Notes under the pieces: generated by a model | What the model saw: the letters and a program-made list of their open reading frames with translations, nothing else | Database searches by the model: none | What the model was told of the DNA's origin: nothing | Source of the DNA: Hypsibius dujardini | Lineage: Eukaryota > Tardigrada > Eutardigrada > Parachela > Hypsibiidae | DNA length: 20,579 nt | Reading direction: 5' to 3' | Assembly: GCA_001579985.1 (NCBI GenBank) | Contig: LRSR01009745.1 | Span: forward strand, 1 to 20,579 | Part shown: in pieces, positions 1 through 10,034 of the stretch | How the letters are laid out: the number at the start of each line of letters is the position of its first letter | How positions within the stretch are numbered: the stretch's first letter is position 1 | Made by a program: the position numbers and the translations under genes

Positions 1-70
1 ATAGCACAGCGCCGTGCTTGTCGAAGCTCGCGAAGACGCCAGCTAGGGTCCCTGCTACCGTAATTTCCAT
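1..70 (-). CDS. Possible 5' end of an unidentified minus-strand gene (partial)
   Basis: An ATG at 70-68 on the minus strand opens a frame that stays open for 23 codons to the window edge. The first residues are hydrophobic (MEITVAGTLAGVFASF), like a signal peptide or the start of a membrane segment, followed by DKHGAVL. The frame is also open for at least a dozen codons upstream of this ATG, so it could be an internal exon rather than a first exon. I do not recognise a family. The stretch is too short to prove coding; the support is only the open frame, reasonable codon use and its place beyond the 3' end of the SCCPDH gene. Confidence 0.3.
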   Translation of the reverse strand, partial: MEITVAGTLAGVFASFDKHGAVL

Positions 71-570
71 AATGTTAACGGCAACGCAAAGAGTAGAAAA
101 CTTTTCTAATTATACCTTACTTAATAAGTAATTTTAAAATATCAATTCTTGATTCAGGAAAGTAACATTTGTAATGAATTCCAAAGTTAAAATTTAGCAA
201 TCAAGCAAGATCTTTGTCCCGGAATCATCATGTGCTGCTGCAGCGATATTAATTCCACAGCAGTGTGCACAAGTGGTAGAGTTACTTTTGTTATCGTTCA
301 GCGAATGAATTGAACTATAAATCGTCTCTCCTTGATTAGAGCACATCCACAAACCCATCAACCACAGTCCAAAATAACACGCTAAATGTTTTCAGCCTTA
401 ATCGCAAGTGGTATATATTTCGGTTGTCCTTAGTAAACGACACTTGTTTAATTAGTTTAATAGAAATCGTGTTGAATGCTGGCATGTACGTAAACTCTCA
501 CTACCGGAAAAAAAAGAAACCACAACTTGAATCCAATTTCATCTCCCCAGCATAAAAACTTTCCCAAACT
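71..570. other. Intergenic spacer, 3' flank of the SCCPDH-like gene
   Basis: These 500 bases lie between the SCCPDH-like stop codon and the possible gene start at 70. The stretch is AT-rich in places with no convincing reading frame or RNA gene. On the minus strand no canonical AATAAA follows the SCCPDH stop. Two ATTAAA variants (plus-strand tttaat at 447-452 and 456-461) lie about 110-125 bases downstream and are the best candidates for its polyadenylation signal. Confidence 0.5.
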
Positions 571-3212
571 TCAGTCGCTGTTTGCAGGACGAGCCAAAAC
601 TTCGAATTTAATGCCATAAGGAGCCAAGCGCTGGTAGATGTTGGTATTCTGGAAAGCGTATCCCGGGGTCAGCACGCCATGCCTACGCCAGAAAAAAAGC
701 GAGATAGATTTTAAGATATGACTCCACAACCCAAGCAGACACGGGAAAATCGGCAATAATGGATTAATGCACTGTTATTTCTTACCGGGGAATTTTAGGG
801 CGCGGTTGTTCCACTTCCTGCAGGATGGTAAAGGCCGATTCCAAAACGAACGCAGAAGTAGCGGCGTAACCGGGCTCTTCAGTAGAAAAATGACATACGG
901 TAAATCCTAGACTGGAATAGAAAGGAAACTAGGACATCACATACCAGGTCCAGTCACTTGGGCAACGATAGTCTGCGTCGGGAGATCACTGTGAACTTCG
1001 TCAACGGAGTGAGTCTTCTCCAGGTATCCGTGACCGACCAATTTCATCTCGAAGCGAGTGCCGGCAATCTATCATAACAGCATCAATCCGAAGATGCAAT
1101 ACTTCATGGAAGTATTTGCTATATGTTTTTTCTGTTTTGTTTTTTCCGTGTTGTGTAGTAAAATATCGAGCAGTGTCGCAAACTAACCTGCTTGTCGGTA
1201 GGTCCCTCATGTGTGAAAACTCCGGCCGAGAAGAATCCCGGATACTACAAACGGATCGCAGGTCAAGTTTGAACATCAGCAACAATGTGTGAGGTTAGAG
1301 CTTACATTCAACAGCAGCTTGCGAGTAGCTTCAAACTTTGCGAAGAGCATGAAGACGGCTCCGACGAACATAACCTTGGCGGCATTGACCAAGGAGCCGA
1401 CGTTGAAGTAAGAGACCACTTGAACCTGAAACAAAACCGAACTCTGCAAACGATTATCGCAATTAAAGTCTGAAGTATTATAGTCTACCGGTCGTTTCTT
1501 CTGCTCCAAAAACTCGTAATACTCTGTGCGCCGAGCAACCGAACGATCCGCGCCGGGAAACGGGATGGAATAACCGCCGACCTCTTCACTGAAGTGCAAA
1601 TTCCTAATGGACGAAGAATAAAATTCTCTTGACTCGACAAAGATGCACCCACGATAATAAGCCAACAGTCATCGACATCGAGCAGCGAAGACATGAACCT
1701 ACTTCTGATCGACCTTATGGTCAGCACGGGGGAGGCGGGTCTTGTAGAGTTGCTTGCGGACCGGTCCCAGTTCATGGGCCCCAGCGACACCGTGAACAGC
1801 AGATTCCCAAGTGGTGTAGTGGCAAGCGGCGCCCTAGAAAGCAAGCCCACGCTCAGGACAAATCGGTAAAGAAACGATATAACCACATAACCAACACGAC
1901 AAAGATATCCACACACACCTCGGGGCCGGGCAGAATGGTGAGATACGTCTCGACTGAATTAAGGTCTCCAGGAAACTCCTTCTTCACAAAAGCAATGCCG
2001 AGCTCCGAGGGAATGCTGTCGAAGCCGCATGCACTGACAATGTAGACTCCCCGTGACTTGGCCAGCTCATCGTACTTCACTTGCATGCTCTCCAAAAACT
2101 GGAAAAGAAAAATACAATTTACATTAATATTCGACCGTTTTACCATTCACAACAGCAACCACAGCTACAACCAACGACAGGATTGAGTACACTGGAGGGT
2201 CCGGGGTTTGGACAAAAGGGGCGGAACAGCGGGTCAAGTGGTTGATTGTTCGATTATTTGAAAACCACCCCCTGCCCCGCCCCTTTTGCCCATTCACCGG
2301 ACCCTCCAGTGTACTCAGTGTTATCGTTGACTGCAGGTATAAATTTCAATCTTGAAAAGTCTAGAAAATCAACCGTACTCGTAAATGAACAAAAAATGTA
2401 AAAATGTGTAAAAAATGACACCAGAACAGACCTGAACAGCAAATATGAAATTCTTCAATCAATCGATCGAATGCGTCAACACAGAGCTAAACGGAGTCGT
2501 TGCAATTCAACATTCCCATTCCCATTCCCATTCCCATTCCCCAGTTCAAAAACACAATTAATCGCTCAATCGATCCCTTGCATGCAGTACAGTACCGAAA
2601 ATACCGGTAAGTCCACTTGAAAGTACATACGTGCGGTTCACCGCTGATATCCACGTAATGCGTATTGGCCTCAATGCAAGCTTTCACAATTTGTTCTCCG
2701 TAAAAGCGATACTGCAAAGAGGGGAAAATGCAACCACGACACGAGTCAACATCGAAGTCGAGCAACAACGCATAAAAAGTCCTCACCGGTCCGACGCAGT
2801 TGATCAACACCGTTCCCCGCTGGCACATCTTACGGATCGATTCCTCATCCTTCACATCCGCCTGGATTATCTCCACATCAAATTCCTCCAGACCTAGAGA
2901 AAGGAAGAACGAAACACGAAAATTAATAAATCATATTTCGTTTTTCGAAGGTCGCCGCAAAAAAATCAAGTTGAAAAAACTTGAGCCATTTTCAAGAAAA
3001 AAAGTTGTCCGTCAAAACTTGAAACCCCAACCATTGATCTTCTTGGCGCGATTCAAGACATCTTTCAACTTGGGGATGGAGCGACCGGCGATGGCGAAAG
3101 TAAAGTTGCTCTCCTGCTGCTGCTTCTTGATGGCTGCACGCACGACCCATTCCCCCGTGAAGCCAGTCGCCCCGAAAATAACCACCGCTTTGCGCTCTGT
3201 AGGTCCCATCAT
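571..3212 (-). CDS. SCCPDH: Saccharopine dehydrogenase-like oxidoreductase (SCCPDH)
   Basis: Minus-strand exons, in transcript order: 3212-3032, 2893-2787, 2711-2631, 2098-1919, 1833-1703, 1603-1489, 1425-1306, 1244-1188, 1068-945, 876-786, 682-571. They total 1299 nt and encode 432 aa (human is about 429), with matching phases and GT-AG borders throughout. Residues 14-20 form the Rossmann nucleotide-binding turn GATGFTG. Further family landmarks follow in order: INCVGPYRFYGEQIVKAC, YVDISGEPHFLE, GFDSIPSELG, GGYSIPFPGADRSVARRT, a hydrophobic segment at about residues 277-294, and C-terminal HGVLTPGYAF. The family is a membrane- or lipid-droplet-associated NAD(P)-fold protein whose substrate is not firmly known; despite the name it should not be assumed to make lysine intermediates. 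Two ATGs start the frame; I used the first. The 532-bp intron 2099-2630 is by far the longest and carries a hairpin element and a hexamer repeat. The gene is divergent from SF3B6. Confidence 0.96.
2168..2333. mobile_element. MITE-like hairpin element, family A, copy 1 (166 bp)
   Basis: Two arms of about 70 bp are inverted copies of one another around a short loop containing ttgattgttcgatta. Each arm carries TGAGTACACTGGAGGGTCCGG and AAAAGGGGCGG. The outer ends read CAACCAACGACAGG on the left and, reverse-complemented, CAGTCAACGATAAC on the right. The left end is preceded by TA (2166-2167); the right end is followed by CA (2334-2335), probably a decayed TA duplication. CAGT ends with a TA target site are typical of Tc1/mariner elements, so this looks like a non-autonomous relative. 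It lies in an SCCPDH intron and has no coding capacity. A second, better-preserved copy is at 14327-14495. Confidence 0.85.
2511..2542. repeat. CCCATT hexamer microsatellite
   Basis: About five head-to-tail copies of a 6-bp unit (cattcc/ccatt) lie in the long SCCPDH intron, 180 bp from the hairpin element. Nothing suggests function. Confidence 0.9.
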
Positions 3213-4115
3213 TCTGAAGGAGGTTGGGAAATGGGCTAAAAATCTGCGGGGATGGATGAATGGGGAAAGTCGGAGGAAAGTAATGGTGGTAGAAAGGAAA
3301 GGAAATGAGAAATAAGAAAAGTCAGTGACAGTGAACAGCTGATGTTAATCGAAATTTTCTGCAAGGCAATGCTGAAAGAAGAAGGGGCGGGTCTAGAGAT
3401 TAAGCACCACCCTTTCATCTGACCCTAGCCCACAGGGCCCGGGGGAGTTATTTCTTCTTCTGTCTCAACAATGTAAATATTTGAATTTCTTTAGGGGTTC
3501 TGGGCGGTCGACAGTGATCATTATGCAGGGGCGTGACGCGTGGTGGAAGTGCAATGTCTGCGTTCCGATCTTCGTTTGGACTGTCACCCGTAGACTCTTA
3601 GTAGATCTTAATCGATTAATTAGCAGGATCGATCAAATAGCAAGAGACTGGTGGATTATGGACTCTAAAGCTCATCACTGCTCTGAAACAGTATCAGGGC
3701 ATTTTGTTCGGTTTAGGCAAATTACAATTCGGAAAGTTCATTCGATAAAAACGCAAGCATTACGCACGATTGACGATTACGCACGATTGATTGACTGGTT
3801 TTCCTGTCTACAGGTGTCGTATCTATCGTTTCACACAATCGATCAATCAATGCACACTGTCGATTTGATATCGGATTCCGTTCCATTCACTCATTTGCGG
3901 TTCGGCTTTTGAGCACTGAGTCTGAAACCACGTGACCTGAATAATTTTCAGTTTTCGACTTCGTTGATTCTACGTGCACGATTTACTCGAGTCATTTAGA
4001 TTCACCGCTCATCTCTTCAGTTTTTTTTCTGCATAAGATTTATCGCTCAATTTGGGGCGCATGAAGTTTTGGGTTGAGCCGGGAAATTGTTCTTCAAGTA
4101 TCCCCCAAATTTATA
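3213..4115. promoter_or_regulatory. Divergent intergenic region between SCCPDH and SF3B6
   Basis: These 903 bases separate two start codons that face away from each other, so they should hold both promoters and 5' untranslated regions. No TATA box stands out close to either ATG. A short direct repeat (acgcacgattgacgattacgcacgattgattg, 3763-3794 approximately) and CACGTG at about 3929 are visible. The longest open frame here (3481-3912 plus) resembles nothing and is not called. Confidence 0.5.
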
Positions 4116-5123
4116 ATGGCGCTGATGCAAAAAGCCAAGGTGAGTTCTCTGCAATTTATTTTTCATCTCTTTTTTACCAGTTTGCTTTCTCGTTTACTAG
4201 TATTTGCCCCGCTTTTATCACTTTTTTAATTGCTTTTTCCGTTTCGGAATTTAAATTTTCTAAAATAGAAGTTACCCCAAACTGAACTACTGGAGTACTT
4301 CTAAGCTCTAAACTGTTATAATGCATTGCAATTTTTCGCTTTAGGTGCGACTACCACCGGAGGTGAACAGAATATTGTACGTGAAGAATCTCCCCTACAA
4401 GATAACGGCGGAAGAGATGTACGACATCTTCGGCAAATACGGCCCCATTCGACAAGTCAGAGTGTAAGAAGAACTAACCTATTGTCGTGTCCAGCGTAGG
4501 CATTGGTGACGTCGGTTGATTGATGGATTCGCTGCCTATGCCTTTTTCCCAATAGAAATGGCTTTGATTGATAAATTGAATGGTTATTACATGGTAAACG
4601 GGACGCATGAATGAATGAAGAGTAACAGACTAGTTTTCCCTTTCCGTTTTATACTAATAGAACGGGAAAGACGATTTTTTCAGCCGGGAAAGACGATTTT
4701 TCAGCCAGAAAATACTGTTATGTCTACTGCAACTTTGAGTGATTGCTTTAAATATTGAGTCTAGACTCATCTTACATTTTCATGAGGCTATTTTCTTTGC
4801 CTTTGTGATCATTATGTATGCTCTCAATTGCAGAGGCAATACACCGGAAACGCGCGGCTCGGCCTTCGTTGTGTACGAGGACATTTTTGACGCCAAGAAT
4901 GCCTGCGACCACTTATCAGGATTCAACGTCTGCAATCGATACCTCGTCGTCCTCTATTTCCAACCCACAAAGGTATGCTCGATTTGTGCTGCGAGTTTAG
5001 CCAGACAGACCATATTATAACTGTCTGTTTTGGCAGGCATTCAAAAAACTTGATACCGAAAAGGCAGCCGAAAATCTCGAGAAGGTCAAAGACAAGTATG
5101 GACTCAATAAAGAAGCCTCCTGA
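4116..5123 (+). CDS. SF3B6: Splicing factor 3b subunit 6 (SF3b14/p14), branch-point RRM protein
   Basis: Exons 4116-4139, 4345-4463, 4834-4972 and 5037-5123 total 369 nt and encode 122 aa (human 125). The protein is a single RRM: RNP2 ILYVKNL at residues 18-24 and RNP1 RGSAFVVY at residues 55-62, followed by the very conserved [21 protein letters not shown]20 matches human Y22, the residue placed at the branch-point adenosine in the spliceosome. The acidic/basic C-terminal helix ([17 protein letters not shown]) matches the family tail. In the family, p14 sits in the U2 snRNP SF3b complex bound to SF3B1 in the nucleus. The first exon holds only eight codons (MALMQKAK), as is common for this gene. 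It is divergent from SCCPDH and convergent with Ku80. Confidence 0.98.
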
Positions 5124-5359
5124 TGCGAATGTGAGTTCAGATCGAGAGTCTGTTGGACGCAATATCGATGCTATTTGTGGCATTCCCTTTTTACAAAAAC
5201 TTGATCATCCCAAAGAATGTAGCTGCTGTAGTTAGCCGGAAAGATCCATCATTAATGACTTTAACGTTACGCTTTGGGGTATTTGTTTGGTAGAGAATCT
5301 GCCGTTGATAAGACGTAAAAAAATCAGCAGTAGCGAGTGCTGGAAAAGCTGCAGCACTG

Positions 5360-5365
5360 AATAAA
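5360..5365 (+). promoter_or_regulatory. Candidate polyadenylation signal for SF3B6
   Basis: AATAAA lies 237 bases after the SF3B6 stop codon. It is the first canonical hexamer downstream; another AATAAA near 5106 is inside the last exon. It lies before the hairpin element at 5453. Confidence 0.5.
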
Positions 5366-5452
5366 GATAATATCGTTGTCCACAGTCCTTCAGCCGAACA
5401 TTTCGTCGATCTGCAAACAAAAAAATTCTTCGTGCCAGGCAATTCTGATTTA

Positions 5453-5569
5453 CACAAGTGGCAAAACCCTTGCACTAACCGAATTATGCCATTACATTCG
5501 TTCGACGATGGCAAACAGCCTCGAGTTAAAAGGCTTAATTCGGTCAGCGCAAGGTTTTTGCCACGTGCA
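5453..5569. mobile_element. MITE-like hairpin element, family B, copy 1 (117 bp)
   Basis: Inverted arms of about 37 bp (left CACAAGTGGCAAAACCCTTG; the right arm reverse-complements to TGCACGTGGCAAAAACCTTG) surround a central segment containing tcgagtta. TA flanks both sides (5451-5452 and 5570-5571). A close copy with the same centre is at 11729-11849. There is no coding capacity. The right TA touches the Ku80 stop codon (5572-5574), so the element forms the first part of the Ku80 3' untranslated region. It lies in the 448-bp spacer between convergent SF3B6 and Ku80; the rest of that spacer shows no gene. Confidence 0.85.
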
Positions 5570-5571
5570 TA

Positions 5572-8500
5572 TCAATGTTCTATACGGCGTACCATATCAT
5601 CATCATCGACTTTCTTGGTGCCATTCTGCTGCGTAATAATCTTCTCTACTTTCGTAGTTGTCAGGAACTCTCGCGCCTCTGCCTTCGTGACCGAACTTGT
5701 CTTAGCCTCCTCCTGCTGAATCAGTGTGATTTTGCCTAAAATAACAGACATGAATGCCAACTCGAAAATGAACCGGGAAATCGTATTAACCCCTTGGAAC
5801 TTACGTTCAACCAGCTTGCTCCAAACGATGTCCAGTTTGTTCTCCAATACTTCAGCCTTGAAGGTCTTGAGGTATTGATTGAAAGTTGTCGGACTGTTGC
5901 GCTAAAAATGATAATGAACCAATGTGAAGTGAAGTTGAGCCACCCCGTTGAATAAGCGCACATATATACCTCGACAGAGCGCTCACGCATCACCGAGATC
6001 AGTCGCAACACCTTGTCGGCATAGACTTGACCGTCAAAGCTATAATTGAGGAGAATTAGACATCTATAGGCCAACCGACACCGGGCAAAACAAAAGTTCG
6101 GTGACGCAGTTCTCACCTGTAAATCAAGTCCTTCGCCACATTAATTGCCATCTGGATAGCTGCGAACAGAAATAAATCATGCCGACTAAGAGAAGATTAT
6201 AACATAAGAAGATGACCACCTTCGAAACGGCTCCTCTATAGGTGCTCGGTGCTCGGTACTCGTTACTTACCTTTCTCGAATGTGTGATCATCTGCTCCTG
6301 TCGTCAACGCCGTGAAATCCTCTACCGGGGACACCGTGCCAACCTTGGACACAGTATTATCAATGCCCAAGACGTTCGCAGTCACTAGTGTCTCCATCTG
6401 GTCGGTCAGACCATCCACGCCTTCAGTGGAAGGCTCAGTCCCACTAGATTATAAAAGAAAAACGATTCTTGTTATCAACCACAAAAAAACGTAACTAAAA
6501 TTAAAAACTCTTACTCTGCAATGAGATTCTTCTTGAACTTCGGCTTTTCAATTTTCTTCAGCTCGAACACTTTTTTGACCTTATCCCTCGCCGCTTCGGA
6601 ACGCATGGCCAATTCCGCCGGCATCGTCATCTGGCTAAGTACGTTCGGGTCGAGCTCGGGAAGGGAATCGTTCGGGTGAACAGCACGGTACTGAAGAGAG
6701 TTGAACAAGCGCTGGAGATACGGATTACGAACATTTTTCGGGTTCAGTTGGTCGAAATATCCGTCATCGTCATCCCTGAGTTTAACTGATACATTAGAAG
6801 AGGTCTCTGCTCAACTGAGACCCATCAGAAAAGACGCAAGTTCTCGAGCTTACTTTGAAACAGTCAACTGGTCAATGAGATCCCCGACAGCTGCGAGCTC
6901 TTCATCGTTCGGCTGGTAAGTGTCCTTCGCCTTCCCATCCAACAAGGGAGCAAAGGTGTACAGGCGCAAATCGTCCTCAAACGGCAGGAAATGCATGTAA
7001 AAACCCTGAAAGAAGAGAAAAACCATACTGGAGAGTCGCCATGCATTAACATAATAGAAGCGAAAACGTACCTCAAATGCTCCGTTTGCGCGCTCACACA
7101 GGTGAGGAGACAAGGACACCAATTTCGGAGAGCTGGACTTGTTGTAGCCGTACTTGCAGATGATGACCATCTTCTCTTCGTGCAGCGCATGGGCCAATGC
7201 GGAGACAGCGGTCTGTGCGGAGTCATCCAACATCGGAGCCGTCACGATTTTCACATCATCCCCAACATACAAGTGCGGTTTCACCTGCACAACAACGACA
7301 AAAAGAAAGCTTGTTTGCTCAGCAATTACGGGAATGTGAAGTGACCTCTAGTTTCTAAAATGTTCATACCTTCGAAGCCAGAGCGAATCCAACGACTTTG
7401 AGACATTTCCCGGTGCCGGTAAATTTCATCTCCGCCTTGTCTTCAGCGGAATACGGCACCAGAGTAGTGCCATACCTGTAAGCTGCAACGACAACAAAAA
7501 ATGTTACAAAGAATAATTACATTTTTTGCGTAGGCGTGTTGTGTGTCTTATTACCATCGCCAATTTCCTCCTTAGGCACTTCTTGTCGCACAAGACCATC
7601 CTGAACGAAATAACTGATGACATCCTTAAATTCCTTCGTTGAATCCCCGATAACGGACTTCTTCCACGTTTGTTTCAGCTTGGATTCTTTAACCTGAAAC
7701 AAACCATGAATCGATGAAAAAATAAACGTAATTCACCATCGACGGTCGAGGGTTCAATTCTTACTCGAGCGTAGATGACAACAGGCACTTTCAAGGTCTC
7801 GCCTAGCTCTAGGCATCCATTCCACGGGGTGGGGCGAACTTGACGGGAGGCAAAGTAGTTAGCGTAGGACATAGCATCCCTGTCAGAAACATTTGTTGTT
7901 AAGGGAGCCTGATTCGATACTAGTAATTGTACTGTACCTAAAGGAATAGCTCTCCACGCTCTCCAAAACCTTGTCATCCGATAATGCCTCCAAACTCGCA
8001 AAAAGCTCAGATATCGCAGCAGCCGGTGAGACGCTTTTACCCTTAGATGCTTTGCTCGACTTGGGCTGTATCAACGCGGATTCTTTGGCCTCTTCCAAAT
8101 CGACACCACTATTTCAAAATATAATAGTCACGACAGATCTAATAACATGGCAAACTATATTTTCAGAGAACATAACTTACATCAACTGGACCATGTTGAT
8201 GCCACAGGCATGAATGGTCTTGGCGAAGGCGGAAATCTGGCTGGAAGAGGCATTGAGAGTGCCGTGCAGGTTGGAGAAGAGGATGACTCGCCGTTTTGCA
8301 AAGCGCTTCCTGCAAGAAAAATGTGACATGAAACGGGTGTGAAAACTGTTGAGCGACCTGCTCTCCCGAGCCACAATGAACAAAACTTACTTCTTTGACG
8401 ATTCTTCGTCAAACTGGATAATGTCCACTGCCACTTTCAAGCCTTCGAAAACTGCAAAAAGCGGACGAATTAGGAACATATGAGCCACTAATCAATTGAT

Positions 8501-9377
8501 ACAGTAATATATGAACAGTAGTGCGTGTCGGTATCGATCAACAGCCCGAGAAAACATTTCTAAGGACTCGACAATCAATCGCCTGTTATCGCCTGTGAAG
8601 ATCCATAAAACTTTGGATAAACGGGCTTACCGTCGCCCCGATGGCTCGTTGCCCTCTTCAGTTCCGCGAGACTGTCCAAAATCTGCCAGTTCACCAGCTT
8701 CAAATCACTTTCCATCTTGATGTTCAAGTACGAATCCTCCGCCATCTCATTTAGCCTGTTCTGCGTGTCCTCGGCTCCCACCAGCACCAGGGCAAACTCA
8801 TCCTTCGACTCCGTGAACAGCTGCCACCAAAAGAAAATGTCGTCAGGTAAAAATGATCAAACTTTGGAGCGGGAGATAAATTTGTGTTACCTTGCTCTGC
8901 AACATCCGACTGATACACTTGATGGATGCTTCCAGCGCGGTCGTCTTGACTCCATCCGCTATCGGCTCATCCGAATTGACTCCGACATCAAGAACGATCA
9001 CCGTTGCTTCCTACGAGGCGAAAGATGTCAAATGTCTTCTCAGTGCAGCTGAAACTGCGCTTCCACCAATCAAGCGAATGACGTCTTTGTATAAAAACAG
9101 CACCCGGCTTTCACAACACGAGAACTCTGCGAGCGATGGGTAGATTGATTGATTGACTGTACTGACCTTATTGATTTGAAAGAATGTTCGTTGATTGATT
9201 GATTGGTTGATTGGTTGATTGGTTGATTGGTTGATTGATTGATTGATTGATTGATTTGTCGAGAGCTGTACAAGCAGCAATACATTTCTCTTTCGATCTT
9301 CACACATATATTTGCGACGCATTATTGTTTCGTTTAGGACCACGGAGGATCGATCAGCTTACCTTAGGAGATGCCAT
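5572..9377 (-). CDS. XRCC5: Ku80 / XRCC5, DNA end-binding subunit of the Ku heterodimer
   Basis: Seventeen minus-strand exons: 9377-9363, 9010-8891, 8820-8631, 8451-8391, 8309-8181, 8108-7938, 7879-7765, 7693-7555, 7482-7370, 7284-7072, 7005-6854, 6775-6515, 6443-6271, 6159-6117, 6039-5970, 5901-5805, 5735-5572. They total 2226 nt, 741 aa (human 732), all phases consistent. Order: N-terminal vWA-like domain (VIVLDVG, DEFALVLVGAED) to about residue 185; a lysine/serine-rich linker; the DNA-encircling beta-barrel (AYRYGTTLVPYS, GKCLKVVGFALASK, FLPFEDDLRLYTFAPLL) to about 475; an arm (NPYLQRLFNSLQYRAVHP); then the helical Ku80 C-terminal domain (residues 600-710, KITLIQQEEAKTSSVTKAEA) and an acidic tail VDDDDMVRRI. 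With Ku70 it binds double-strand breaks for non-homologous end joining; the C-terminal region recruits DNA-PKcs. The first exon encodes only MASPK. It is divergent from NDUFB8. Confidence 0.96.
6241..6266. repeat. Short 7-bp tandem repeat (GGTGCTC)
   Basis: Three and a half copies of a 7-bp unit (ggtgctc, ggtgctc, ggtactc) sit in a Ku80 intron next to the donor of exon 13. A related 7-bp array lies at 12954-13003. Confidence 0.7.
9191..9257. repeat. GATT tetranucleotide array in Ku80 intron 1
   Basis: A run of TTGATTGATTGATTGG-type units with regular GGTT interruptions fills the middle of the 352-bp first intron of Ku80; a shorter piece lies at about 9143-9156. Antisense frames read as Asn-Gln-Ser-Ile repeats and are not genes. 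Confidence 0.9.
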
Positions 9378-10034
9378 TTTTTGAAATGATGCGAAACACT
9401 CTCACATCAGAAGCTACTTCCGGTTAATGCTGCGATGAGGGCAATAATAATTCCTCCCGTGAACAAATCGACAACCAGAATTAAAAAATTTACCAAATTG
9501 GCGTTGCTACAATTGCTTGCCGCACGATAGAAATAATAATACAAACTGGAAAAGAACGACGAAGAAATATAATGAAGTCAACAACAGCTGACGCATCCCG
9601 GTTTTAAGCCACTTCTGCTCGAGTAATTTTCTTTGTTGATACGGAAACTTTCATCCGGGTGAGCATCCCTGAACACCTTTCAATCGCACCAAGATAACGT
9701 AAATTATATCCCGGGTACAGGGCTTGTACAGCAAAACGTGTAATAACGCGTTCGAACAGGCAAATTGCGGGACCGAATTACACGCTGTGAATCGTTTGCT
9801 GAGGGAGTGGCTTGATGCCAAATTTGACCAACCGCATTCGCATTTTGAAATTTGAAGGAAAGTGGCTAATGCGATTTGTGTACGTGGTGGGTCTACAGCA
9901 TAGCAGATCCGTGCTATCTTTAAGCCGTTTCCCCCTTGCAGCTTCGTAAACAATCAAAGGGAGTTCGTGAAAGGCACACGGGGGAAAGGGACGGGAGGTC
10001 GTCAACAGCGTTGTTTTTCAATTTTATCACCATC
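9378..10034. promoter_or_regulatory. Divergent intergenic region between Ku80 and NDUFB8
   Basis: These 657 bases separate the two start codons and should contain both promoters. I see no TATA box at a usual distance, no RNA gene and no convincing reading frame. The frame upstream of the NDUFB8 ATG is open from 9936 (beginning MQLRKQSKGV), but this extension is unlike any NDUFB8 and is not called. Confidence 0.45.

Noticed and set aside
1629-2045. 138-codon plus-strand open frame
   Set aside because: It lies antisense to three well-supported SCCPDH exons and has low-complexity, basic content unlike any family.
3481-3912. 143-codon plus-strand open frame between SCCPDH and SF3B6
   Set aside because: It begins without ATG in the listed position, runs over GATT-type simple sequence, and shows no recognisable domain; it fits a chance frame in a promoter region.
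4660-4712. Repeated aaagacgattttt-cagcc words in SF3B6 intron 2
   Set aside because: It is a short local duplication of about 20 bases with no sign of an element or structure.
5191-5514. 107-codon minus-strand open frame after Ku80
   Set aside because: Its first part is translated from the family B hairpin element and the rest resembles nothing.
7745-7765. tRNA B-box-like gagggttcaattc
   Set aside because: No A box or cloverleaf fits around it, and it sits at the edge of a Ku80 intron.
9070-9343. Asn-Gln-Ser-Ile repeat protein on the minus strand
   Set aside because: It is a translation of the GATT microsatellite inside Ku80 intron 1.
9936-10034. N-terminal extension of NDUFB8 from an upstream start
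   Set aside because: The extension is arginine/glycine-rich and unlike a targeting peptide, whereas the ATG at 10035 begins a typical mitochondrial presequence.
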